Under the pieces are notes generated by a model. The model was not told where the DNA came from and ran no database searches. It worked only from the letters and a program-made list of their open reading frames with translations. A stretch of DNA of 64,000 nt, from NCBI GenBank assembly GCA_002709565.1, contig PAPY01000002.1, forward strand, positions 1 to 64,000, read 5' to 3'. The stretch is from Legionellales bacterium (GTDB lineage Bacteria > Pseudomonadota > Gammaproteobacteria > UBA1113). Shown here in pieces: positions 35,589 through 44,241 of this stretch (positions are counted from its first letter, which is position 1; every line of letters begins with the position of its first letter). The position numbers and the translations under genes are program-made.

Positions 35589-36803
35589 TTAGGCCTCTTC
35601 GAGTAAGTGGTTGAGTTTGGATTTTTTGGTTGTTAAATAATGGTCGCAGCTGACTTGTTTGCTCATATCTATCGTCACGCGCGTCACAGTGCCGGGCAGT
35701 GCCGATTGCAGGGCTGTGAGTTTGGTGGGATTGTTGGTTAGCAGTCGGCAATCAGTAATACCGTGATGGCGCAAGAATGCAATGGCGGCGCGGTAATCAC
35801 GACAATCAATGGGTAAGTCTAATGCAAGGTTAGCATCAACGGTGTCTAATCCTTGTGCCTGTTGTTGGTAGGCGCGAATCTTATTGGTAATACCAATGCC
35901 ACGGCCTTCTTGAGGCAGATAGACAACAATGCCAGTTGCTTCTTTGGCAATTGCGGCCATGGCATAATCTAATTGACTATCGCAATCACAATGTTGGGAG
36001 TGAAACACTTCCCCGGTTACACAAGCCGAGTGCATGCGTATCAGCGGGTTCGCTGCCGTGGTGATATCCCCTTTGATTAACGCTAAATTCTCGGTTGTGC
36101 AATCAGGGCCAAAGAAACTCATTATCGTGAAGGGACCGTGTTTCGTGTGTAACGTGGCTTCACTGGCAATGTGACAAGAGGGTATTGCGTTTGCGGCGAC
36201 AGGCTTATCGATGGCTCCAGTGATATCATCCATCGTGATGATGGGTAAGTCATGCAGTTTGGCAAATGCCTGTAAGTCATTGCCCCGCAACATGGTGCCG
36301 TCATCCGCCATGATTTCACAAATCACGGCACTGGGCTCAAGCTCTGCGAGTTTCATTAGATCAATAGACGCTTCGGTATGCCCCCGTCGCGCATGGACGC
36401 CACCAGGGTTAGCAATTAACGGGAAAATATGACCGGGAACTACCACATCAGTAGGGCAGGCGTTAGCGTTTGTCGCGGCAATAATGGTTTGCGCACGGTC
36501 AGCGGCACTGATACCTGTGGTAATACCAAAGCGCGCATCAATACTCTCGGTAAAGGCAGTGCCGTGGTGGGCGGTGTCATTGGGGCGAGTTTGTAACGTA
36601 AGCCCCAGTTGTTGTGCGCGGGCTTCGGTGATACTCAAGCAAATCAAACCACGGCCGTGAATACACATGAAGTTAATTAATTCAGGCGTGGTAAGACTAG
36701 CGGCAAAGACTAAGTCGCCTTCATTTTCACGGTTTTGATCATCGGTGACTATGATCATATTGCCGGCTTGTAACTGGGCGATTGCAATTTCAATATTAGA
36801 CAC
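35589..36803 (-). CDS. ribBA: Bifunctional DHBP synthase/GTP cyclohydrolase II
   Basis: 404 residues from the GTG at 36801-36803 (GGAG 9 nt upstream), overlapping ribE by 8 nt. The N-terminal half is RibB (DDQNRENEGDLVFAA; GRGLICLSITEARA; RRGHTEASIDLMKLA). The C-terminal half is RibA-like: HSACVTGEVFHSQHCDCDSQLDYA supplies the zinc cysteines, and YLPQEGRGIGITNKIRAYQ the catalytic region (quoted piecewise). In some gammaproteobacteria the RibA half is degenerate; here both Cys pairs are intact. It supplies both substrates of lumazine synthase. Confidence 0.95.
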   Translation of the reverse strand: MSNIEIAIAQLQAGNMIIVTDDQNRENEGDLVFAASLTTPELINFMCIHGRGLICLSITEARAQQLGLTLQTRPNDTAHHGTAFTESIDARFGITTGISAADRAQTIIAATNANACPTDVVVPGHIFPLIANPGGVHARRGHTEASIDLMKLAELEPSAVICEIMADDGTMLRGNDLQAFAKLHDLPIITMDDITGAIDKPVAANAIPSCHIASEATLHTKHGPFTIMSFFGPDCTTENLALIKGDITTAANPLIRMHSACVTGEVFHSQHCDCDSQLDYAMAAIAKEATGIVVYLPQEGRGIGITNKIRAYQQQAQGLDTVDANLALDLPIDCRDYRAAIAFLRHHGITDCRLLTNNPTKLTALQSALPGTVTRVTIDMSKQVSCDHYLTTKKSKLNHLLEEA

Positions 36804-37395
36804 AGGAAAATTCTCCAGATTTTTTGTTTTGAATATATTTAGCAAGAATATCGACTTCGAGATTGATAAGGGTGCCTGGTTGATAGTGCTGGGCAATGGT
36901 ATTGGCTAGAGTGTGTGGGATCAGCGCAATTTCAAAGTACTCATTCGTGCACGCAGCAACCGTTAAACTCATGCCATCGATGGCGACATAGCCTTTATGG
37001 ACAATACATTCTCGATATTGTTGGGGCAGGGCAATGCGCAGCCGGATTTCATTGTCAGTATTGATAGCTAACACCGCAACGGTTTCATCCACATGACCTT
37101 GGACGAAGTGTCCGCCAATGGGACTGTTGGCTAACAGGGATTTTTCTAGATTGACTTCGACACCGGGCTTCAATCCACCGAGGTTGGTGCAGCCCATGGT
37201 TTCCGGCATAACATCGGCCTGTAATTGATGGTGATCAAATGCGATGATAGTCAAGCACACGCCATTTACCGCAATGCTGTCGCCAATTTTGATATTGTCG
37301 ATGTTGAGGTTGTGACGCAATGTTACGGTCATGTTTTCATGGTTTGGTTGTACATCGATTACAGTGCCGATGGCTTCTACAATACCAGTGAACAT
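36796..37395 (-). CDS. ribE: Riboflavin synthase alpha subunit
   Basis: 199 residues from the ATG at 37393-37395, whose GGAG Shine-Dalgarno lies 7 nt upstream and which overlaps the ribD stop. Two lumazine-binding repeats are visible: MFTGIVEAIGTV...GDSIAVNGVCLT and GGHFVQGHVDETV...GYVAIDGMSLTV. The C-terminal helix completes the trimer. Dismutates lumazine to riboflavin. Ends in EFSCV, overlapping the ribBA start. Confidence 0.96.
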   Translation of the reverse strand: MFTGIVEAIGTVIDVQPNHENMTVTLRHNLNIDNIKIGDSIAVNGVCLTIIAFDHHQLQADVMPETMGCTNLGGLKPGVEVNLEKSLLANSPIGGHFVQGHVDETVAVLAINTDNEIRLRIALPQQYRECIVHKGYVAIDGMSLTVAACTNEYFEIALIPHTLANTIAQHYQPGTLINLEVDILAKYIQNKKSGEFSCV

Positions 37396-38435
37396 CACGT
37401 ATCTCCTGTTTGAATTATTCGGGCGCGGATAAACGTATCAGGCCCTAATTGTTGAGTTTCTTTCATCGTAAATTGATGCTTATCTTGAATAAATGCTGCT
37501 TGGCGGATGGCGTCTACGCTGTTAGTTTGACAGTCAGCAATATAGACATGGATTTCATCCACCCAGCCCTGCTCGAAGAAATAATCCAATGTGATGCCAC
37601 CGCCTTCAACAATCAGGGTGTTAATGTTATTGTTTTTGAGTTGTGTCAAAAAATCAGGGTTGTCGCTAGGACTGATAACTTGCGTTAACTGTTGGTATTC
37701 ACCGTTAAAAACCCGTGCATTTGTTTTGAAACTTGCATCACTGGACAAGATGATTCGTTTTGGTTGTCGGCGTAATTCGTCAGGAATATGTTTAAGTCGA
37801 TTAGTGAGCTGTGGATTATCATGACGAATGGTATTGGCACCCACAAGAATAGCATCCGCAAGTTGGCGCAGTTGATGGATATGTTCGCGGGCAAGTTCTC
37901 CGGTTATATAGGGTGAGTTTGGTCGTGTTAATAAACCATCATTAGTCATGGCCCATTTAGCAATGACATAAGGTTTATCAGCGTCATTAAAGCGGTGGAA
38001 GTAAAAGCGGTTTATATCTAAAGCCTGTTGACGTAATACATTGTAGTAAATATCGATACCGGCTTTTGATAATTCAATCTCCCCTTTGCTGGTGATGACA
38101 GGGTTGGGATCATGCGTAGCAATAATTACGGATTTAATGCCCGCAGCCATCAAAGCATCACAACAAGGGCCAGTACGACCGTGATGGGTGCAAGGCTCGA
38201 GGGTGACATAGACATCAGCGCCTTTAGCATTGCTGCCTGCCATGTTGAGCGCGTGGATTTCGGCATGAGGTTCACCTGCGCGGATATGAAAACCCGTGCC
38301 AACCACTGTCTCGTCCTTAACGATAACACAACCCACCATCGGGTTTGGCTGGGTAGTGAAACGGCCGAGTTCAGCAAGCTTAAGGGCCATCCCCATGTAG
38401 TATTCAGCATTTGTCGATAACATCGTACTGCTCAT
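37395..38435 (-). CDS. ribD: Bifunctional pyrimidine deaminase/reductase of riboflavin synthesis
   Basis: 346 residues. The N-terminal deaminase has zinc motifs HAEIHAL and PCTHHGRTGPCC. The C-terminal reductase has VGANTIRHDNPQLT and VEGGGITLDYFFEQ. First gene of the ribD-ribE-ribBA-ribH operon, under an FMN riboswitch. An internal ATG four codons in could also serve as start; no strong Shine-Dalgarno precedes either. Confidence 0.95.
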   Translation of the reverse strand: MSSTMLSTNAEYYMGMALKLAELGRFTTQPNPMVGCVIVKDETVVGTGFHIRAGEPHAEIHALNMAGSNAKGADVYVTLEPCTHHGRTGPCCDALMAAGIKSVIIATHDPNPVITSKGEIELSKAGIDIYYNVLRQQALDINRFYFHRFNDADKPYVIAKWAMTNDGLLTRPNSPYITGELAREHIHQLRQLADAILVGANTIRHDNPQLTNRLKHIPDELRRQPKRIILSSDASFKTNARVFNGEYQQLTQVISPSDNPDFLTQLKNNNINTLIVEGGGITLDYFFEQGWVDEIHVYIADCQTNSVDAIRQAAFIQDKHQFTMKETQQLGPDTFIRARIIQTGDT

Positions 38436-38511
38436 TTCGGTTAACTACTTTTCGGGGATCAATAGCAGACAAGTCCTAGACCAAAGGCTACGACTGGCAA
38501 TGGAAAATGCT

Positions 38512-38622
38512 TACCTTCTACCATCCGGACTGTACCGTCGGTTCTGGAATTGCACCAGATCTGCGCTCACGCGCTCGCGGACTTTCACCGCCGGTAGGGA
38601 ATTTCACCCAACCCCGAAGATA
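38512..38622 (-). promoter_or_regulatory. FMN riboswitch (RFN element)
   Basis: On the minus strand the conserved RFN blocks occur in order: CGGGGTTGGGTGAAATTCCC, ACCGGCGGTGAAAGTCCGCG, a variable GC-rich hairpin, AGATCTGGTGCAATTCCAG, then CCGACGGTACAGTCCGGATG and AGAAGG. About 76 nt separate it from the ribD ATG. High FMN is expected to shut the rib operon, probably at translation initiation as no clear terminator is seen. Confidence 0.95.
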
Positions 38623-38686
38623 ATGCTGGCATGGTAGCGGGTTTGGCGGCGAGGGGCAAGGAGCGCTGTTAGTAGGCTAAGATGGA

Positions 38687-38795
38687 TATGTCCTTAGAGT
38701 TACAGTATTTGTAACCTTAAGGACATACCAAGTGCTTTATATCCAAGATATATTATGTCCTATAAGTCACGATTTTCGCCACTTTTAGGACATAA
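38687..38795. repeat. Pair of related palindromes with TATGTCC/GGACATA half-sites
   Basis: Palindrome 1 has arms 38687-38703 and 38711-38727; palindrome 2 has arms 38753-38767 and 38781-38795 (14 of 15 paired). All four outer ends carry the same TATGTCC half-site, and the two palindromes are about 26 bp apart. A weaker TTTACCT/AGGTAAA pair follows near 38905-38930. They sit between the rib operon leader and the Fic gene start (39012), in a 389-bp stretch with no gene. They resemble operators for a dimeric regulator. Confidence 0.75.
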
Positions 38796-39011
38796 CGATT
38801 ATTTTTTGGCTAAAAAATGAGAGGGAAGGTGAGTGAATATGAGGCACTAAGGTTAGTTCAATAAATAAACAAGATATGTTTTGCTGGCATGATAATTTTT
38901 GTTTACCTCTTGATAAAGAAAGGTAAATGCACTATCTTTTCCTTAAAGGATTCATAAAGAAAGTTTAGATGATTAAAGTTTCTTAAATGAATTGTATAGG
39001 AAAATATAACT

Positions 39012-40172
39012 ATGACAGGTCGAATTGGTAAATATATCACTCAGACAGTTTCGGGTGAGCCGTTTAAGGCTCATGTACCCCCTGAGCTACCAGTTGATCC
39101 GCCCATTGTAATGGAGAAAATTTACCCCTTTCTTGAGAAAGCAACACTTGCTATAGCTGAGTTGAGTGGTTTAACGAAAGCAATTCCGAACAAATCTTTG
39201 TTTCTTTACATGTATGTGAGAAAAGAGGCCTTACTTTCAAGTCAAATTGAAGGCACACAAAGCTCATTCTCAGATTTGATGTTATTTGAGCAGCATTTAC
39301 AACCAGAAATTAACCTAGATGATGTTAACGAAGTGTCTAATTACGTTAAGGCGCTGCATCATGGCTTAGAGAGAATTGAGGGAGGATTTCCACTATCTCT
39401 GCGTTTGCTGAAAGAAGTGCATCAGGTACTATTATCTGGTGGTCGTGGTATGACAAAACAGCCAGGGGAATTTAGGCGATCGCAAAATTGGATAGGAGGT
39501 ACTAGACCAGGAAATGCACTGTATGTTCCCCCACCGGTTAATATGCTTGATGACTGCCTGGCTAATCTCGAACAGTTTCTGCATGATAATTCACTACCTA
39601 CCATAATAAAAGCTGGGATTGCCCATGTTCAATTTGAGTCTATACATCCGTTTTTAGATGGAAATGGTCGATTAGGACGGCTTTTGATTATTTTGCTTTT
39701 TTGCGTCGATGGTATTCTTGACGAACCAATTTTATATATCAGTCTTTTTCTCAAACAAAATCGGAGAGTTTATTATAATTTATTGACACAAGTGCGTGAG
39801 CATGGTGCCTGGGAAGTTTGGCTTGAATTTTTTCTTAATGGCCTTTTTGATACCGCAAAACAGGCTATATTAGCCATTCAAGAAATTAATGGATTGTTTC
39901 ATGATCATTTAGCGATAATTGACACAATGGGTCGATCCAGAATCACTTGTGCTAAGGTATTTGAATATTTACAAATGCTCCCACAAGTCACTGTTTCGGG
40001 AGTTGCATCTGCATTAAGTGTCTCTCTTCCAACAGCAAGAGATGCCCTTAATAATATGGTTGAAGTTGGTATCTTAGAAGAAATCAGTGGCAAAGTACGG
40101 AATAAAGTTTATGTCTACCGACAGTATCTTGATATTTTAGAAGAGGGCACTGAGCCATTTCAAAGGAGATAG
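39012..40172 (+). CDS. Class II Fic family protein with C-terminal winged helix
   Basis: 386 residues. The Fic core has the active motif HPFLDGNGRLGR (His212), which transfers AMP to hydroxyl groups. The N-terminal inhibitory helix has S-x-x-x-E-G (SSQIEG, Ser76-Gly81), placing it in class II, in which the inhibitor precedes the core. GGTRPGNALYVPPP is the usual target-binding flap. The C-terminal ~80 residues form a winged helix (VSGVASALSVSLPTARDAL). Such proteins may self-modify and regulate their own promoter; the two palindromes upstream are candidate sites. Confidence 0.92.
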   Translation: MTGRIGKYITQTVSGEPFKAHVPPELPVDPPIVMEKIYPFLEKATLAIAELSGLTKAIPNKSLFLYMYVRKEALLSSQIEGTQSSFSDLMLFEQHLQPEINLDDVNEVSNYVKALHHGLERIEGGFPLSLRLLKEVHQVLLSGGRGMTKQPGEFRRSQNWIGGTRPGNALYVPPPVNMLDDCLANLEQFLHDNSLPTIIKAGIAHVQFESIHPFLDGNGRLGRLLIILLFCVDGILDEPILYISLFLKQNRRVYYNLLTQVREHGAWEVWLEFFLNGLFDTAKQAILAIQEINGLFHDHLAIIDTMGRSRITCAKVFEYLQMLPQVTVSGVASALSVSLPTARDALNNMVEVGILEEISGKVRNKVYVYRQYLDILEEGTEPFQRR

Positions 40173-40215
40173 TTGTAATTTTAGGATAGGCTAGACGTTA
40201 AGTTTTCTAGTATAG

Positions 40216-40307
<92 letters not shown>

Positions 40308-40471
40308 GCTGAATTTAGGCCCTAGAACCTAAAGGTCAGGCAGATTAAACCAGTTTTGTGAGATTGTCAAAGGGCTTGTATTTGGTAGTCTATTGTATTA
40401 TTGTTGCACATAAAGGAGCTTGGGAGAGGGAATAAAAAGACTATCAATCATGGCTAACTTGTTGAATTATA

Positions 40472-41170
40472 ATGATAAAAATATATTATTTCGATCGTGG
40501 TTTGTATCCACATGTTGCTATAGAGTGCACGGGCCTCACCGAGCGGCTCTATATGAGCTATTCAGATAGCAATTTTAAAGCCTATTGTTTGCAGACCCTG
40601 GAAGAAGATATTGCTTTATACGGTCGTCCCGTGGAGGTGATTTCTATTTTGTCGCAAGAAGATAATGTATCACAACCAAGTGAATCGCAGGCAGAAGGCT
40701 CAAAGCGAGTTGATTTTTCCCCCAGTGAGGCGCAAGTGTTGGCATATTGGAATAGTTTCAATGAAACAGATACCGGTTTTTCATTAGTCTTCAATAATTG
40801 TTCTGATTTTGCGTTTAATGTATTGCGAGCAGCTTTCAGTACAGTGTCGTCGATTATTGTTAATGAATACACGCCTACCTTTGGCATAAGAACGCCAGGC
40901 TTTATATTGACAATGGCAAAGGATCTGCAACGTCGTGTTGATGAAGCGGTGAATATTAGCAACCTTGAGATTAAGCCAGTATCCTCTACAGACAGTGAAG
41001 CTCGTCAACAAAAGCGTAGAGCGACAGCTTATTTTTCAGGACCTAATGAGTTTTATTTTCACACAACATCGAATATAACTCGCAAAGAGAAAACGAAAAG
41101 GGGAAGTGACAATGAAATGTCAAGCAATGGTGTGAATCAATCAACACAACACGCAGTGCTACAGGGCTAG
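40472..41170 (+). CDS. Putative permuted papain-fold (NlpC/P60-like) protein
   Basis: 232 residues. Not assignable to a named family. An early strand carries His14 in YPHVAIE and a later helix begins with NNCSDFAFN (Cys110). This His-then-Cys order is that of circularly permuted papain-like folds (LRAT/PPPDE/DUF4105 types), where these are the catalytic pair. The C-terminal ~70 residues are basic, Ser/Gln-rich and disordered. No signal peptide. Could be a Cys protease or acyltransferase effector. Its stop overlaps that of the convergent ddl gene. Confidence 0.55.
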   Translation: MIKIYYFDRGLYPHVAIECTGLTERLYMSYSDSNFKAYCLQTLEEDIALYGRPVEVISILSQEDNVSQPSESQAEGSKRVDFSPSEAQVLAYWNSFNETDTGFSLVFNNCSDFAFNVLRAAFSTVSSIIVNEYTPTFGIRTPGFILTMAKDLQRRVDEAVNISNLEIKPVSSTDSEARQQKRRATAYFSGPNEFYFHTTSNITRKEKTKRGSDNEMSSNGVNQSTQHAVLQG

Positions 41171-42267
41171 CGCCGTGAATACTCCGATCGCAAACTACTC
41201 TGTCGGTCAAATCGTTCTAATGCCAGTTCAATCAGCTGGTCGATGAGGGCCGGGTATTCAAGTCCGCTGGCTTGCCAAAGCAGGGGATACATACTCACTG
41301 GTGTGAAGCCAGGAATGGTATTGATTTCATTAATATAAATCGCACCATCATTTTGTAAAAAGAAATCCACCCGTGCCATGCCGTGGCAATCGAGGGCTTC
41401 AAAGGCAGCAATCGCGAGTTCTTGGATCCGTTCGCTGGTTTGTGCAGGTACATCTGCAGGAATATCCAGTTTGAGGCTTGTGTCTGCGTATTTTGCTTCG
41501 TAGGAATAGAATTCAAACTGGGTGAGAATTTCACCTAGCACAGAAGCTTTGGGCAATTCATTGCCGAGCACAGCACACTCAATTTCACGACCATCGATGA
41601 ACGCCTCAAGAATAATCTTGTGATCAAAGCCAAAGGCTTCCTGAATAGCCGCTGCAAGTTCAGCCTTGGTCTTGGCTTTGTTGATAGCAACAGATGAGCC
41701 GAGATTGGCGGGCTTCACGAAACATGGCAAGCCCAGAGTCTCAATAACCGTGTCTAGCATATCTTCGCTATAGTTATGGCTATGTAAGCAAAGATGATCA
41801 CAGGTGGGCAAGCCCCGTTCTTTGAGCAAGCGCTTGGTGTAGTCTTTATCCATACATAACGCTGTGCTCAATACATCAGAACCTACGAACGGCGCACGGG
41901 CCATACGTAACAAGCCTTGTATGGTACCATCTTCGCCAAACGGGCCGTGTAGTACGGGGAAAAATACATCGACCTCAATGGCTGTGTTGTCGTTATTGAC
42001 GTGCAGTAATTCATGCCAATGTTCATTGGCGACTAAATTCACTTGCTTGTCATGGTCAGTAATAATCGAAAGCGCATCCAGTCTGCTAAGTGCTTCTTGT
42101 GTTGGTAGGGGCTGCAAAAACCACTTGCCGTTTTTGCTGATACCGATCAAATGAATATCATAACGGTCACGGTCCAGGGCTTGGACGACGGACTTTGCTG
42201 ATATTAATGAAATCTCATGTTCGGCGGAGCGGCCACCATAAAGTATGCCAACATTGATTTTGCTCAT
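41167..42267 (-). CDS. ddl: D-alanine--D-alanine ligase
   Basis: 366 residues, the longer DdlA-type. ATP-grasp motifs are visible: GGRSAEHEISLISA near the N-terminus, LPCFVKPANLGSSVAINKA for nucleotide binding, and FFLQNDGAIYINEINTIPG for metal coordination (quoted in parts). Makes the D-Ala-D-Ala end of peptidoglycan precursors. Overlaps dapE by 4 nt, giving a dapD-dapE-ddl operon of peptidoglycan supply. Confidence 0.95.
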   Translation of the reverse strand: MSKINVGILYGGRSAEHEISLISAKSVVQALDRDRYDIHLIGISKNGKWFLQPLPTQEALSRLDALSIITDHDKQVNLVANEHWHELLHVNNDNTAIEVDVFFPVLHGPFGEDGTIQGLLRMARAPFVGSDVLSTALCMDKDYTKRLLKERGLPTCDHLCLHSHNYSEDMLDTVIETLGLPCFVKPANLGSSVAINKAKTKAELAAAIQEAFGFDHKIILEAFIDGREIECAVLGNELPKASVLGEILTQFEFYSYEAKYADTSLKLDIPADVPAQTSERIQELAIAAFEALDCHGMARVDFFLQNDGAIYINEINTIPGFTPVSMYPLLWQASGLEYPALIDQLIELALERFDRQSSLRSEYSRR

Positions 42268-43400
42268 GCTGCTTGTCCTATTAATGATTGTAATATCCGT
42301 TGATAAAGCTGGGCTAATTGCTCAAGATCGGCAACTTTAACACATTCATTGACTTGATGGATAGTCTTGCTGGAGGGGCCTAGCTCGATAACATCACAGC
42401 CCGTCGTCGCAATATAACGGCCATCAGAGGTACCACCACTGGTGGAGAGCTCAGGGCCATAGCCACAAATAGCTCGAATAGCTTCTACTGTCGCCTCTAC
42501 TAATTTGCCTGATGGCGTATAGTAGGGCTCGCCAAAATGGGTCCACTCGATGATGTGTTGAATGCCATGCTCGGCGAGAGTAGCTTCAACAATCGTTTGT
42601 AATTGGTTAGCTGTGACTTCTGGAGAATAACGGAAATTAAATAAAATCTCCGTCTCGCCAGGAATAACATTGCCGGCGCCAGTACCACTGTGAAAGTTCG
42701 AGAATTGCAAACTTGTCGCCTGAAAGTCTTGGTTACCGTCACACCATTTTTTGTGACATAACTCACTCATGACATGCACGGCGCAGTGAATGGGATTATC
42801 GGCCAAATGGGGGTATGCAATATGGCCTTGAATACCGTGAATGGTCAGCTTGCCGGTCAATGAACCGCGACGGCCATTCTTAATCATATCGCCTAATTTT
42901 GTTTGGCTTGTGGGTTCACCCACCAGACAATAATCAATCTGTTGTTTGGATTGTTCGAGGAACTTCAGTACTTGCGGTGTCCCATCATGAGAGGGACCTT
43001 CTTCAGCACTCGTTATCAAAAACCCAACAGAGCCATTAAATAATTTATTGTCTTGAAGGAACTGCTTGGTTGCCACAATCATGGCAGCGAGTGAGCCTTT
43101 CATGTCCGCCGCGCCGCGGCCATGGAGAAAACCGTCTTTAACAACGGGCTCAAAAGGTGGTGTGTGCCACTCCACTTCTGGGCCTGTGGCTACTACATCG
43201 GTATGACCGGCAAATACAAAGAGGGGGCCGCTATTGCCTAAGCGCGCCCAAAAATTATCGGCACCGTTAAAAGTAATCTTTTCGACGCTAAAACCTAAGG
43301 GAATGAGTTGTTCTAACAGAATATCTTGTGCCCCATGATCATGGGGCGTGATAGAAGGGACTTTAATTAGTGATTCGCATAATTCAAGTAGCTCGCTCAT
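42264..43400 (-). CDS. dapE: Succinyl-diaminopimelate desuccinylase
   Basis: 378 residues, a normal M20 dizinc metallopeptidase. VFAGHTDVVATGP holds the first zinc His and Asp, ITSAEEGPS the catalytic Glu pair, and TSGGTSDGRYIA the C-terminal domain motif. The sequence GTGAGNVIPGETEILFNFRYSP is typical of DapE. It hydrolyses N-succinyl-LL-DAP. It lies 3 nt after dapD. Confidence 0.96.
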   Translation of the reverse strand: MSELLELCESLIKVPSITPHDHGAQDILLEQLIPLGFSVEKITFNGADNFWARLGNSGPLFVFAGHTDVVATGPEVEWHTPPFEPVVKDGFLHGRGAADMKGSLAAMIVATKQFLQDNKLFNGSVGFLITSAEEGPSHDGTPQVLKFLEQSKQQIDYCLVGEPTSQTKLGDMIKNGRRGSLTGKLTIHGIQGHIAYPHLADNPIHCAVHVMSELCHKKWCDGNQDFQATSLQFSNFHSGTGAGNVIPGETEILFNFRYSPEVTANQLQTIVEATLAEHGIQHIIEWTHFGEPYYTPSGKLVEATVEAIRAICGYGPELSTSGGTSDGRYIATTGCDVIELGPSSKTIHQVNECVKVADLEQLAQLYQRILQSLIGQAA

Positions 43401-43403
43401 AAG

Positions 43404-44228
43404 CTACTCAACACTGCGCAGTAATTCGTTAATACTGGTCTTGGCACGGGTTTTTTCATCTACTTGTTTGACGATGACAGCACAATACAGACTGTAGCTA
43501 CCATCTTTGGACGGTAAATTCCCTGGTACCACCACTGAGCCTGCAGGAATGCGGCCATAGGTGACCTGTTTGGTTTCGCGGTTATAAATACGCGTGCTTT
43601 GGCCCAAATAAACGCCCATGGAGATAACTGAACCTTGTTCGACAATAACCCCTTCGACTACTTCAGAGCGTGCGCCAATAAAACAATTATCTTCGATGAT
43701 GACAGGGTTGGCTTGTAAGGGTTCCAAGACACCGCCAATACCCGCACCACCTGAGATATGAACGTTCTTACCTATTTGCGCACAGGAGCCAACCGTCGCC
43801 CAGGTGTCAACCAAGGTGCCACTATCGATATAGGCACCAATATTCACGTAAGAGGGCATTAATACGGTGTTGGGAGCAATATACGCACCGTGACGGACCG
43901 TAGCAGGTGGTACGATGCGCACGCCATTGGTTTTGAATGCTTCAGCCGAAGTGTCAGCATATTTCAAAGGGACTTTGTCATAGAACTGGGTAAAGCCAGC
44001 ATTGTTGATGTCATTATCGTGAATACGAAAAGATAACAGAACGGCTTTTTTGAGCCATTGATGCACGTGCCATTCGCCACCCGTCTTTTGACAAATGCGG
44101 GCTTTGCCGGAATCCAACAGGGCGAGTGCCTCGCTGACTGCGCTTTTAACTTCTTTGTCTACCGTTGTCGGCGTGATGCTTTGCCGATTTTCAAAGGCTG
44201 TTTCGATAATATCTTGTAACTCAGTCAT
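43404..44228 (-). CDS. dapD: Tetrahydrodipicolinate N-succinyltransferase
   Basis: 274 residues from the ATG at 44226-44228 (GAGG Shine-Dalgarno); the longer frame adds 12 doubtful residues. An N-terminal helical domain precedes a left-handed beta-helix made of hexapeptide repeats ([20 protein letters not shown]). The family signature [22 protein letters not shown] is present in parts. Succinyl-CoA-dependent step of the DAP pathway. Lies 13 nt after the RND pump gene. Confidence 0.96.
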   Translation of the reverse strand: MTELQDIIETAFENRQSITPTTVDKEVKSAVSEALALLDSGKARICQKTGGEWHVHQWLKKAVLLSFRIHDNDINNAGFTQFYDKVPLKYADTSAEAFKTNGVRIVPPATVRHGAYIAPNTVLMPSYVNIGAYIDSGTLVDTWATVGSCAQIGKNVHISGGAGIGGVLEPLQANPVIIEDNCFIGARSEVVEGVIVEQGSVISMGVYLGQSTRIYNRETKQVTYGRIPAGSVVVPGNLPSKDGSYSLYCAVIVKQVDEKTRAKTSINELLRSVE

Positions 44229-44241
44229 CGTTATCCTCAAA

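Noticed and set aside
35587-35751. 55-codon N-terminal extension of ribH
   Set aside because: It reads through ribBA in another frame; the ATG at 35584-35586 has a good Shine-Dalgarno and gives the normal length.
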